Shown in pieces: positions 17,225-26,266 of a stretch of 64,000 nt of DNA. Position 1 is the stretch's first letter, and each line of letters starts with the position of its first letter. The stretch is taken from contig JACKQE010000002.1 in the NCBI GenBank assembly GCA_024233005.1, positions 496,001-560,000 of the forward strand, written 5' to 3'. The position numbers and the translations under genes were made by a program. The notes below the pieces were generated by a model, which did not search any database, was not told the origin of the DNA, and saw nothing but the letters and a program-made list of their open reading frames with translations. The stretch comes from Akkermansiaceae bacterium. GTDB taxonomy: Bacteria; Verrucomicrobiota; Verrucomicrobiia; Verrucomicrobiales; DEV007.

Positions 17225-18181
17225 GTGAGTCATCGGGTTCAACCACCTCCCGGTCACTTCACGAGGCATCTGATCGGTTTGCTTCTGGGAGCCGCGGGGA
17301 TTGCCTTTGCGCCGATCTTCACCGTGCTTTCGGCCCGACCCGGTGGCGTTGGGTTGTGGGATGCCGCATTTTGGAGGGTCTTTTTCGGAGCTCTGGCCAT
17401 GGGAGCTGTCGTGGGAATCCAGGGCCGCTGGCAGGGGGCGCGGAGGGTTTCGCGCCCCGCCCGGATGGGCTGGTGGTGGCTGCCGGGGGTTGTTTTTGCC
17501 GGTGATTTCTGGGCATGGCACTGGTCATTCGCCCACACTTCGGTGGCCAACAGTACCCTGCTGGCCAACACCGCGATCCTTTGGGTGACGCTTTTTGCCT
17601 GGCTGGTCTGGCGGGAAACCGTAAGCCGTCGATTTCTTGGTGGTGCTCTCGTCGCCTTTGGCGGAGTGCTGCTGCTGTTTTTCAGTTCCACCCAGCGAGC
17701 CTCACCAACCGGCGGCAATGGCCTGTTCGGCGATGCCCTGGCGCTTCTCACGGCTCTATTTTATGCCAGCTACCAATTGAGCATGAAATACTATCGGCGC
17801 GATCGGCCCGCTCCGTTGTTGATGACCTTCGCCAGCGCCGTGGCGGCTCTTTTGCTGCTTCCACTGGCTCTGTGGCATCCCGATCCCTTCCTGCCTACGA
17901 CGCCTTCGGGGTGGTGGCCGCTCATTGCGTTGGGAGTCGTTTCTCATGCTGGCGGGCAGGGACTCATCGCCTGGGCGCTGGGTGGATTGCCGGCCAGCCT
18001 CGCTTCGGTGCTGCTTCTCGCCCAACCGGTCATGACGGCTCTTTTGGGAGTGTGGATTCTCGGCCAACCCCTGATGGCGTGGCAGATCGCCGGCGGAGCG
18101 GTGGTTGTGGCAGGGCTCTTTCTCGCGGTGCGGGGCCGGTCAAAAACGGTGGTCGAATCCGCCCTCCCGGGCTCGGATTGA
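17225..18181 (+). CDS. DMT-superfamily (EamA) permease
   Basis: 318 residues from GTG 17225. About ten hydrophobic helices in two EamA repeats (residues about 18-155 and 165-300), starting LIGLLLGAAGIAFAPIFTVL and ending GGAVVVAGLFLAV. The WHWSFAHTSVANSTLLAN segment is the usual EamA end-of-helix signature. Likely an inner-membrane exporter or importer of a small metabolite; the substrate cannot be read from sequence. It follows the sulfatase gene on the same strand and is convergent with the PhoD-like gene (74-base gap). Confidence 0.88.
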   Translation: MSHRVQPPPGHFTRHLIGLLLGAAGIAFAPIFTVLSARPGGVGLWDAAFWRVFFGALAMGAVVGIQGRWQGARRVSRPARMGWWWLPGVVFAGDFWAWHWSFAHTSVANSTLLANTAILWVTLFAWLVWRETVSRRFLGGALVAFGGVLLLFFSSTQRASPTGGNGLFGDALALLTALFYASYQLSMKYYRRDRPAPLLMTFASAVAALLLLPLALWHPDPFLPTTPSGWWPLIALGVVSHAGGQGLIAWALGGLPASLASVLLLAQPVMTALLGVWILGQPLMAWQIAGGAVVVAGLFLAVRGRSKTVVESALPGSD

Positions 18182-18255
18182 AAGGCTGTCGACCTCCCGG
18201 TGACTGACATTGTCGCATGGGGACATCGTAGGGGAGTCAGCAACGCGGAGGGGTG

Positions 18256-20610
18256 TCAACCAATCACATTGTCCCCCCGGTTTTCCGCTTGTCCGATGGT
18301 CACCGGCCAGCCTGGAAACTGGTTCGATGCCTTGCCATCGGTGGGATCGATGAGGAATCGGTAGGACTCGATGAAGTAAGTCTTCTTGGTGCAGTCAAAC
18401 GTGATGAAGCCGAAACCGCTCCCCTTTTCGTGGGCCTTTTCATACCGGTTTGATGCTTTGCCGACCAGTGGATTGCCGACGGCGTAAACATAGACCTTGT
18501 TGCCGAAACCATCAAGATACTCCCCGGTGTTTTCCTGGCCATGCTTCGGCCGCTTCTCGTGAGGCATGCCGACCTCGTCAGGCCGCCACCATCGTGGGTA
18601 GCCGGCAGCGATGGCGGGTGTGCAGAAGGACCAGTTGCTGTCGCGCTGGTTGTCCACCCCATATTGGGACAGGGTGGTGAGATGCTGGTCCCCGTTGATG
18701 TGCAGCGCCATCGAAGGGCGCAGGAGCGCGATGGCCCGATTGCGGGCTGTTTGTGGCCAGGCGCCGGCGTCGAGGTCGGCTTTGAGGTATCCGTCATAGC
18801 CACCATGGTGGGTCGCCACACCTGAAAAGACGGTCTGGCTCAGCACCGCTTTGAGACTGTGGCCTCGCCAATCTTGCGCCCAATGCCGCAGAAAGGATTC
18901 CTGACGTTCGCCCAGCAGGACGAGGCCCGGCTTGTCGAGAGATAAGGTGTCAAAATCCTTGTCCTCTACATGGTCAGCCCGTCCAGCGCCGGTATCCACT
19001 TTTTCGGGGCCACTCTTCCACTGGCGATCGGCGAGGATGGCGAAATTGACACCTCCATAGATCAGTTCTCCATAGTAAACGCTGATGTCCTGCAGACAGG
19101 GAGTGGGGTCATCGGGATCCGGATGATGGGCGACATTGGTCCGGTGGACCACATTGACCATTCTGGCAGGTTCCCGGTATCCTCCTTTGGAGGAAGCGCC
19201 CGCGTCAAGGCCCTGCATGGGAGCGCCTCCCTCACCCCAGATATTTCCCTGGAAAACATCATGATCGTCCGGCAGGCAGATGGTCGGACGGTCCCGCATC
19301 ACCTCCCGGAAAGACCATCCGAACTGGTAGTATTTTCGCAGGTAGTTTAGGATGGCGGGTTCCGCGGGTTCCCGGATGATTCCGAATCCTCCGTGGTTTT
19401 CGTAGAGTTGGTCGCCGGAAAAATAGACCAGATCCGGATCCAGCTTCAGCACATTCTTCGCCACGGGTTCGTAGGGAAAGGCGTAGTCGTTTTGACAGGT
19501 CATTGCCGCCATGCGCAGGGGACGCCCTTCCGGATTGGCCCGGATGGTGCCGGTCCATTCATCGGGCGTAAAGGAGCCGTCGCGGTGTTTTTCCCGGTAG
19601 ACCAGCTTGTAGGGCGTGGCTGTTTTCTCATTCCAATGCGGGATCCGGAAAGTCGCCACCCAGGCATCGGGGTCGAGTACCGCTTCACCGAGTGACTTCC
19701 ACTGGCCGCTCTTTTCCTGAATCTGAAGTTCCACCTGTTGGCTGTCTTCTTTGCCCATCGGTCCAGTGAGGGCGCTGATCTTCATCACAAATCCCTCGGG
19801 ACCGCGGGAATCGCTGAGTGAATACATGGACCAAAGGAGCGGACCAAATTTCCTTTCCGGATTCACGGAGAACGCGTCACCCTCCATCGTCCAATCTTTG
19901 AACGAGTGCCTGGCTCCATTCTTGCCCGACGCGTTCTTAGCCTTGCTCTTGCCCTTGGTGCCGGACACTCCTTCACCGGCAAACCCACTGACTAAAGCCA
20001 CATTTCCAAGGATGGTTTCAGGGGCGGTGGTGTGGGTCAACTTTCCGAGCACCGCTCCCGTTTCCGGCGATCTTGCTTCGACGGTGAGCTTCACCTGCCC
20101 GCCTTCCGCCGTGCCGGAAAGGATCAGCAGCACTCCCTTGACCGGATCTGCTCCCTCGGTAGTGGCGGTTTTCGGTCCCAGCACCAGTCCGCTGCCGGTG
20201 AATCCAGCGTTCAAACCTTTGGAGGCAAAACAATTGCTCCGGTGCTCGTTGATTTCACTTCTGATCCCGATCCGGAAGCCCGCGCCACCTTCACCGCCTT
20301 TGGATTCAATCTGCCGGACCAGAACGCTCATGGAGAACGAACCCGCAGGATGCGTGATCTGGTGGGTGAGGGAATGTATGCTGCGATTGGCTCCCAGGCT
20401 CTGGCACTCGGCGGTGCCATCGACCACCCGCCAGTCCTCCATCGGATTGGCCCAATAGGCGCCGCCGAGCCACACCCTGTCATGCGTCAGAGACCAGCCG
20501 GAGGCGGGTTTCCCATCGGCTGCCCCGGCCAGCCGGGGATTGGTGCCGAGACCGGCCACGGCGGCGGCACTCCATTTTAAAGCGGTGCGTCGGGAGATGG
20601 GATGTTTCAT
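18256..20610 (-). CDS. PhoD-like alkaline phosphatase, Tat-exported
   Basis: 784 residues. The N-terminus ISRRTALKWSAAAVAGLG is a twin-arginine signal. The middle of the chain contains the metallophosphatase blocks of PhoD-like enzymes: LDPDLVYFSGDQLYENHGG, CLPDDHDVFQGNIWGEGG, FAILADRQWKSG and MALHINGDQHLTTL. The preceding 350 residues hold beta-rich regions absent from short Bacillus-type PhoD, typical of the larger relatives in this phylum. Likely role is hydrolysis of phosphate esters in the periplasm or outside the cell. Its upstream side faces a decayed gene. Confidence 0.85.
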   Translation of the reverse strand: MKHPISRRTALKWSAAAVAGLGTNPRLAGAADGKPASGWSLTHDRVWLGGAYWANPMEDWRVVDGTAECQSLGANRSIHSLTHQITHPAGSFSMSVLVRQIESKGGEGGAGFRIGIRSEINEHRSNCFASKGLNAGFTGSGLVLGPKTATTEGADPVKGVLLILSGTAEGGQVKLTVEARSPETGAVLGKLTHTTAPETILGNVALVSGFAGEGVSGTKGKSKAKNASGKNGARHSFKDWTMEGDAFSVNPERKFGPLLWSMYSLSDSRGPEGFVMKISALTGPMGKEDSQQVELQIQEKSGQWKSLGEAVLDPDAWVATFRIPHWNEKTATPYKLVYREKHRDGSFTPDEWTGTIRANPEGRPLRMAAMTCQNDYAFPYEPVAKNVLKLDPDLVYFSGDQLYENHGGFGIIREPAEPAILNYLRKYYQFGWSFREVMRDRPTICLPDDHDVFQGNIWGEGGAPMQGLDAGASSKGGYREPARMVNVVHRTNVAHHPDPDDPTPCLQDISVYYGELIYGGVNFAILADRQWKSGPEKVDTGAGRADHVEDKDFDTLSLDKPGLVLLGERQESFLRHWAQDWRGHSLKAVLSQTVFSGVATHHGGYDGYLKADLDAGAWPQTARNRAIALLRPSMALHINGDQHLTTLSQYGVDNQRDSNWSFCTPAIAAGYPRWWRPDEVGMPHEKRPKHGQENTGEYLDGFGNKVYVYAVGNPLVGKASNRYEKAHEKGSGFGFITFDCTKKTYFIESYRFLIDPTDGKASNQFPGWPVTIGQAENRGDNVIG

Positions 20611-20776
20611 GACAGGGAGGGAATCGCCAGAGGTGTTCCGGATGAAGTCTCATTTTGCATAGGAGGACCGCCTTCAGTCAATCTTTTGCTAATTGGTCGG
20701 GTGAAGAGGGAGTTCCCGTGTCTGCTATGGCTTGTCATGCGTCTCGCAAACCATTCCGGCAAAGGGGGGGTGGGTT

Positions 20777-21258
20777 TCAGGTGCTTCCCAGGTCCTGCGT
20801 TTCCTTCACCTCCCACGAGATTCCGCTCTCCTTGTCCGATATCCGGTAGCGCACGAACGCTTTGCCGTCATGAACCCCGTAGCCCTGCCATTCCGCCTTG
20901 CACTCCCGCCGGGAGCGTTCGCCAAAGGTCCACGGAAACCAGTCCAGAAAGAACGACTTCATTCCGGTCGTGATCGGCACCAGTTGTCCCGCCTCGTCCA
21001 AATGTCCGAACTGCCCCGACCACACGCACTGCATGGTCAGTTGGTATGGATCACACAGAAAGTGATGCCCGTCCGCTGATCCAATCGCGAGCATTGGCAG
21101 CTTGTCCTTCGTTGCTCCGGCGACCTCGCAGACGTCGATGCCCTGGGTGACGATCAGTTCCCGACCTTCTCCCATCGGAAGGTTTCCTCTGAATCGGCTG
21201 CGAACAGAGAGACGGCTGGAAAGATGGCCAGAACCATGCCAAACAGCAAACCTTTCAG
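20777..21258 (-). pseudogene. exported protein gene broken by a frameshift
   Basis: Two frames must be joined to give a sensible protein. From 21258 down to about 21160 one frame gives a clear signal peptide (KGLLFGMVLAIFPAVSLFAA, then DSEETFRWEKVG) and stops at 21154-21156. The rest of the protein, from ELIVTQGIDV to the stop at 20777, is in the other frame. Restoring one G in the G-run at 21160-21162 joins them into about 160 residues. The first codon would be CTG, so the start is also damaged, or the internal ATG at 21237 is used. The family was not recognised; the text VWSGQF and YRISDKESG recall domains of large exported PVC proteins, so this may be a truncated copy. Confidence 0.6.
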
Positions 21259-21381
21259 GGATCAAAGTGGGATGACCGGACCCTCATGCGGCCAAGGCGA
21301 ACACCTTTTGCGATTCTCCTGTCTTGTTCATTCCGTGCGGGATGCGCTGGTTTGGATTCATGCGGTGCCAAGGTGGACTGA

Positions 21382-22761
21382 CTATTGGGAGCGCTCCGCT
21401 GAGAACACATCACCCGAGGGCTTCTCAGGCAAGGTGGCCTTCCATGCTTCGAGCTTAGCGACGATGCCCTTCACCATATCCGCCTTTTCTGCGGCGAGAT
21501 CCTGCATTTCGAGCGGATCGGCGGCGATGTCGTAGAGTTCCACGCGCTTGGCGTCGGCGGTGGTCAGCAGCTTCCATCGCTGATCCACCACCGCATAGTT
21601 CGCCCAGTGGAACTCGGAGTCCTTGCCGCCGCCCATCTTCCAAAACAACGGCTTGGTGCGAGTCACGCTCGCCTTGCCTTGCAGGACTTGGACCTGGCTG
21701 ATGCCGTCGGGCTGGTAGCCTTTGGGGAGTGTCGCACCGGCTAGTTCGCAGAAGGTCGGAAGCAAATCGACGGCGGAAATCAGCGAGGTATTGTCGATTT
21801 TGCCTGCCGCAATCTTCCCCGGCCAGCGGGCGATGAACGGCACGTTGATGCCGCCTTCGAACAACGCGGCTTTGTAGCCTTTGCGACCAGCGGTGATGCC
21901 TTTGGAGGCCGCGATGCCCCAGCCGGCGCCGGTGGCGGTGTCGTATTGGAGTTCGAGCGCTGTTGGCTTCGTCGCGCGCGCCGGGCCGTTGTCGGAACTG
22001 AAGATCACGAGCGTGTTGTCGCTGAGTTTGAGGCGATCCAACGCGGCGAGCACTTCGCCGATGCGATCGTCCGCATGCGACAGCACCGAGGCGTAAATCT
22101 GATCCTCGCGGTTCTTCATGTCGCGGAAGCGCCACTCGTATTTCGGCACCGTGTGAAAGGGCGTGTGCGGCTCGTGCATCCAGAGGTTGACGAAGAACGG
22201 CTTCTTCGCCGCCGCGCTCTTCTCGATGAAGGCGATGGCGTGCCGCGCGTCCTCGTGCACCGGCATCTGCTCGCCGGAGCAGTTGAACGCGCCATATTCG
22301 TCATAACCATACGCGGCGGGCGTGGGAGAATCGGGGATCATGTCATTCGAGAGATGCCACTTCCCGAAGTGCGCCGTCGCATAGCCCGCCGACTGCAGCA
22401 TCTTCGGCAGCGTCGGTGTCTTCGCATCGAGCCAGTCCGGCATGTTGCGCTGCGCGTTGTTCTTCGCCCACGCAAAATGGCCGTCGATGTTGTAACGTGC
22501 CGGGAAGTGACCCGTCATCACCGCCGTGCGGCTCGGCGAACATACTCCACTCGCGACCGTGAAGCGATAGAAGTCCGTTCCCTCTTTCGCGAGGCGATCA
22601 ATGTTCGGCGTCTTCACATACGGATGCCCGTGGCAACCCAGATCACCCCAACCCCAATCATCGGCGAAGATGAAGACGATGTTGGGCTTCGGAGCGTCTG
22701 CGGCGAATGCCACGTTCAATGACGCGGAGATGCAGAGGAGGGAGAGAAGCAGTTTTTTCAT
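21382..22761 (-). CDS. secreted Cys-type sulfatase
   Basis: 459 residues. Signal peptide LLLSLLCISASLNVAFAADA, metal motif FADDWGWGDLG (Asp34, Asp35), formylglycine signature CSPSRTAVMTG with Cys74, GKWHLSND and SSDNGPA. All catalytic parts are present. It lies 25 bases after a broken alpha/beta hydrolase gene, which itself is coupled to a PQQ-propeller gene, so three minus-strand genes probably form one transcript (propeller, hydrolase, sulfatase). Third-position usage in this gene looks different from the sulfatases at 3900 and 15616, which fits acquisition from another lineage, though I did not compute this. Confidence 0.9.
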   Translation of the reverse strand: MKKLLLSLLCISASLNVAFAADAPKPNIVFIFADDWGWGDLGCHGHPYVKTPNIDRLAKEGTDFYRFTVASGVCSPSRTAVMTGHFPARYNIDGHFAWAKNNAQRNMPDWLDAKTPTLPKMLQSAGYATAHFGKWHLSNDMIPDSPTPAAYGYDEYGAFNCSGEQMPVHEDARHAIAFIEKSAAAKKPFFVNLWMHEPHTPFHTVPKYEWRFRDMKNREDQIYASVLSHADDRIGEVLAALDRLKLSDNTLVIFSSDNGPARATKPTALELQYDTATGAGWGIAASKGITAGRKGYKAALFEGGINVPFIARWPGKIAAGKIDNTSLISAVDLLPTFCELAGATLPKGYQPDGISQVQVLQGKASVTRTKPLFWKMGGGKDSEFHWANYAVVDQRWKLLTTADAKRVELYDIAADPLEMQDLAAEKADMVKGIVAKLEAWKATLPEKPSGDVFSAERSQ

Positions 22762-22786
22762 GGTTGGAAGGAGGAGGGGCGCGACG

Positions 22787-23643
22787 CTACTTCAGAAAGC
22801 TGTGCGCTTTCAGAAACTCGATGGAGCGCTGCATCGTCACTTCGTATTCGGCGTCGCCGTTGGACTTGCGGAAAAATGAGCCATTGAAGAATCCGTGGTC
22901 CCTGCCCTCGAATGGCACGAGCACGCATTCGTTGCCCGCTTCCCGCATGAGCTTCGTGAAGCGTTCGGCATTCTCGAACGGCACCGTCTTGTCCGCGGTT
23001 CCGTGAAACAGAATCGTCGGCACGATGCCTTTGTGCACGTGATGGCAGGGCGAAATCGTCGTCTGCTGCCCGGGCTTGAAGTTCCTGGCACCGTAGCCTT
23101 GGTCCGTCGTGTCGAGCACGGATTTATGAGGATCATCGCATTCGGAACCGAACTGATGCTCGTGTCCTCGCCAGCTTCTTCGTGACCTTCGATGACGCCC
23201 GTGCAGGCCGCGACGTGACCGCCTGCCGAACCACCTGCGGCGACGATTCGGTCGGGATCGATGCCGAACTCGGCGGCATGTTGGCGCGCCCAGCGGATGG
23301 CGGACTTACCGTCCTTCTCGCATTCGAACGGCGTCGTCTTGTTCCGGCTCTTCACGCGGTAGTCGGCCGAAAAAGCCACCATGCCTTGATCGGCCATCGT
23401 CCTGGCTTGTTGATAAAACTGCTTGGTGCTCCCGCTGTTCCAGCCGCCGCCGAAAAAAAAGACAATGGCAGGCCGATGATCCGTGGCTTTCAGCTCTGCG
23501 GGCTCGAAGATATCCATCTTCAACTCGATGCCATACACGGACTTGTAGGTGATCGAACGATCCGGCTGCAACTCGACGCCTTGCGCTGAGAGTGTGGCTC
23601 CGATCAAGAGCAGCAAGGCGGAGATGATGGTGGTGCTTTTCAT
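22787..23643 (-). pseudogene. secreted alpha/beta hydrolase (esterase/lipase) with a frameshift
   Basis: From ATG 23643 one frame gives a signal peptide (TTIISALLLLIGATLSAQG) and the first part of a BD-FAE/HSL-like hydrolase: oxyanion segment FFFGGGWNSG, nucleophile elbow AAGGSAGGH. At about 23120 the frame fails; the rest (ILFHGTADKTVPFENAERF with the catalytic Asp, and HGFFNGSFF with the catalytic His) continues in another frame to 22787. One lost base in a CCGGTG-like context (now CCGTG) explains it. With that base restored the protein would be about 285 residues with a full Ser-Asp-His triad. The start overlaps the preceding stop as ATGA. It is either a recent pseudogene or a sequencing error. 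Confidence 0.8.
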
Positions 23644-25253
23644 GGTTTGGATTCGATGCACATCAGTTCCTTCAGCGTGCGATGGTAGAGCCGTCCGCGG
23701 CTGTAACTGGGTGTGTTGCAGGACCAGGTTTCGCCTAAGGGGCCGAGATCATTAAAGGCGACGAGGGCGGTTTGATCGAAGTGCTTCGCTTGTCCGTCGA
23801 TCACCTGAACCTTGCCGCACATGAAGGTGAAGTAGAGGTATTGGTTCACCGCGATGGTGTTGCCGTTGAAGCACCACCACCAACCGGAGCGACCGGAGCG
23901 CTTGTCTTCCGCGACGTCGATGCCGCGGCTGTTGATCGTCATCTTTGGGTAGAACATCTCGCCATTCTTTTCGATCTGCCCCTCGACGGCGGGAATCGCG
24001 AATGGCAGTTGCAGATACTCCACCTTGCCGGTTTCCACATTGATCCGCGCAAGGCTGTGCGTCGGCCCGATGTCCATCATCCTGCCCTGTCGTTTGCCGT
24101 GAAACTCGAAGCAGGAGAAATAGACAAAGGGATGGATCAGCATGTTGGAATGCCACGCGGGAAAGACCGTGATGGCGGGATTTTCCTGGCTCAGATCGAC
24201 TCCCTTGCGAGTGGCGAAGGTTTGGGTATCGGCATCGTAGGAAGTCACTGTCACGTCCTTGATCCATGAGATGCGTTTTGCCTCACTGCCGTCCTTGGTA
24301 TTGACCACTACGAGATCGGTGCGGGTTTCATCCAGCCAATAGGCATGCCTCGCGTCCCAGAATTGCGTGACGAGACACTTCCCATCCGGTTCCGCGTTCC
24401 AAGTCCAGAGCGCCTTGCCGGCTTCCGGTCCATCCACGCGATGCAACGTCATGCCGGCAGGCGCCTCCGGCGTCCCGTGATGCGCTCCGCGACCCGACAG
24501 CACGGCGTGTCCACCGCCCGGCAATTCAGCGAGCACCGGCGTGTTGTAATGCGTCAGCCCTTCCGGCGCGATCCATAGCGGCGCCCCGGTCGTGGCATCA
24601 AATCCGCGCAGGTAATTCCAGGCATCCACGCGCCGCAACGGATCATCCGGGTCGCGCGGCTCCACGTTGAGGAGCGTGTTGCCGGTCTTGATCGGCTCGA
24701 ACTGCTTGTTGAAGGGGCGACCCAACGTCGGCGTCCACTTCCGTGTCCACACCTTCTCCCCATCCATCGTCCAGCAACCCATCTGCCCGCTTGCGTTGCA
24801 GAACCAGACGAGCTTGCCGTCTGTGATCGGTGTCGGACTGCTGCTGTCACTGAAGCCATAGGCGTAGAGGCTTTTCGCCTGAGGATCGCCCGCGAGTTCC
24901 TGCTGCCACAAAATTGTGCCATCTTCCGCGCTGATGCAGTAGAGCACGATGTCTGTCCCCTGCTTCTCCACCGCATCCGCCGCCAGCGGCTTCATCGTGG
25001 TCAGGAAAAGTCGATTCTCCCACACCGCGATGCCGCTCTGTCCGCCCTCCGGAAGCGTGATCCGCCAGCGGATGTTTTCATTCCTCTCCGCGCTCCACTT
25101 GAGCGGCACTGCTTGAGCCGTCGTGACTGCCCAGTTGTGATTTGGACCGGCGGCTTGAGGCCAGTAGGTGCCGGAATCTTCCTGAGAAAACGCGTGGCAT
25201 GCCAGTGAGAAACAGATAGCGACCGTGGTGGTAGTGCAAGAGCGATTCATCAT
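23640..25253 (-). CDS. PQQ-type beta-propeller secreted protein
   Basis: 537 residues. Signal peptide TVAICFSLACHAFSQ, then AGPNHNWAV, which resembles the opening of exported PQQ-binding-like propellers. Repeated propeller strands include VLYCISAEDGTILWQQEL, VWFCNASGQMGCWTMDG and LRGFDATTGAPLW. No dehydrogenase active-site Cys-Cys pair is seen, so this is a propeller of the BamB/YncE-like class rather than a methanol dehydrogenase. It may bind a ligand or a partner at the cell surface. Leads the three-gene set with the broken hydrolase and the sulfatase. Confidence 0.8.
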   Translation of the reverse strand: MMNRSCTTTTVAICFSLACHAFSQEDSGTYWPQAAGPNHNWAVTTAQAVPLKWSAERNENIRWRITLPEGGQSGIAVWENRLFLTTMKPLAADAVEKQGTDIVLYCISAEDGTILWQQELAGDPQAKSLYAYGFSDSSSPTPITDGKLVWFCNASGQMGCWTMDGEKVWTRKWTPTLGRPFNKQFEPIKTGNTLLNVEPRDPDDPLRRVDAWNYLRGFDATTGAPLWIAPEGLTHYNTPVLAELPGGGHAVLSGRGAHHGTPEAPAGMTLHRVDGPEAGKALWTWNAEPDGKCLVTQFWDARHAYWLDETRTDLVVVNTKDGSEAKRISWIKDVTVTSYDADTQTFATRKGVDLSQENPAITVFPAWHSNMLIHPFVYFSCFEFHGKRQGRMMDIGPTHSLARINVETGKVEYLQLPFAIPAVEGQIEKNGEMFYPKMTINSRGIDVAEDKRSGRSGWWWCFNGNTIAVNQYLYFTFMCGKVQVIDGQAKHFDQTALVAFNDLGPLGETWSCNTPSYSRGRLYHRTLKELMCIESKP

Positions 25254-25375
25254 AGTTTGGCGGAGGTGGCGTCGGTTCCGGTCTCGGGAAAGGCAGCTTG
25301 GACCCGACCTAAGAGAGTGGCACCGGCTCCCCGACCTTGTCCAGTGAGTGGTTCGATAGGGGAGAGAAAGTTTTC

Positions 25376-25429
25376 CTGATAGGGATTCCCGTTTTCATCT
25401 CTTCCGCACCCGCGCCACCGCACGGCCGG
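25376..25429 (+). repeat. diverged 54-bp direct repeat, copy 1
   Basis: Matches 29182-29235 at 46 of 54 positions with no gaps. On the minus strand both copies read as the end of a reading frame closing with RVRKR or RVRKG and a stop, with similar flanking bases. Copy 1 ends just before the IS110 remnant. It looks like the 3-prime end of a lost mobile or repeated gene. Confidence 0.6.
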
Positions 25430-25442
25430 GGATTGAGGGGGT

Positions 25443-25790
25443 TCGTCACGGGTTACCAATCGGCGACAGGTATTCAGCTACAGCGGGCTCTTTTCGAGGG
25501 AACCCGGTAGCGGAGGCAAGCGACGAGGAGGCCGCGTGAGCAAGAACGGAAATCCACGAGTCAGACCCATGCTCGTGGAAATGGTCTGGCGGATGACGCG
25601 CTGGCAACCCGACTACCACGGGCTGAAAAAGTGAATGCCGGTGCTGGGCGATCCCGGGCGCAGTCCGGCGTCGCGCAAGAAAGTGATCGTGGCCATCGCC
25701 CGTCAGCTCGCCGTCGATCTGTGGAGGCTTTTCACCGGACAGACCACGGCGGACAAACTCGGGCTGAGCTACCTGCCCGTTGCGCCCTGA
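25443..25790 (+). pseudogene. IS110-family transposase remnant, C-terminal part
   Basis: One frame gives NRRQVFSYSGLFSREPGSGG, then GGRVSKNGNPRVRPMLVEMV and WRMTRWQPDY, a stop at 25632-25634, then RKKVIVAIARQLAVDLWRLF and GQTTADKLGL, ending at 25788-25790. This is the typical C-terminal (IS116/IS110/IS902) domain with the S-K-x-G-N-P-R signature. The internal TGA sits where a Trp would be expected, so it is most simply a nonsense mutation. The N-terminal DEDD catalytic half is absent. The element is dead and marks past insertion in this region. Confidence 0.8.
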
Positions 25791-26266
25791 ACGCACGATC
25801 CCTCCGAGTCCTGTAATAACTGATCAATCATGAATCACTGAACTGTACCCCTTTCGATTTCGTCAGGAATGTCGCGCGCCCGGAAAATTCCTTGGGTGGT
25901 TCGACCCAATCCATCCGCCAGCTAGATGAGTCCACTTTTTCTTTTCCCTGGGCCGAATCGGGCTACTGGCGTTTTGCGAACCATGCGGCACACGCGCGGA
26001 TAGCAGGCTGCGTCGCGGGAGGCCGAAGATGTTTATCTGGGAACGAATGACACTCGTGAGCAGAACCCAACCGATCACCCTCAACCCTCTCTTCGAGAGA
26101 TCCATCCAATGACGAACCACTAAGCCTGGCGGAGAATGTCACTTCTCCACCTGATCAACCTCATAGCAGCAGAATCTTCCTATTTTAACCGCAATTTGCG
26201 GTCTCCTCCGGCCATTTCCTCGCGCCAGATCCCTATCAGTGATACCCCTTCGGGTTCCTACGGGTA
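25791..26266 (+). other. intergenic region without a recognised gene
   Basis: No convincing gene. It holds short overlapping frames without recognisable motifs. Near its right end a hairpin can form between GATACCC (26241-26247) and GGGTATC (26262-26268), next to the stop of the membrane-protein gene, without a T-run. It may be the downstream debris of the IS110 insertion. Confidence 0.5.
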
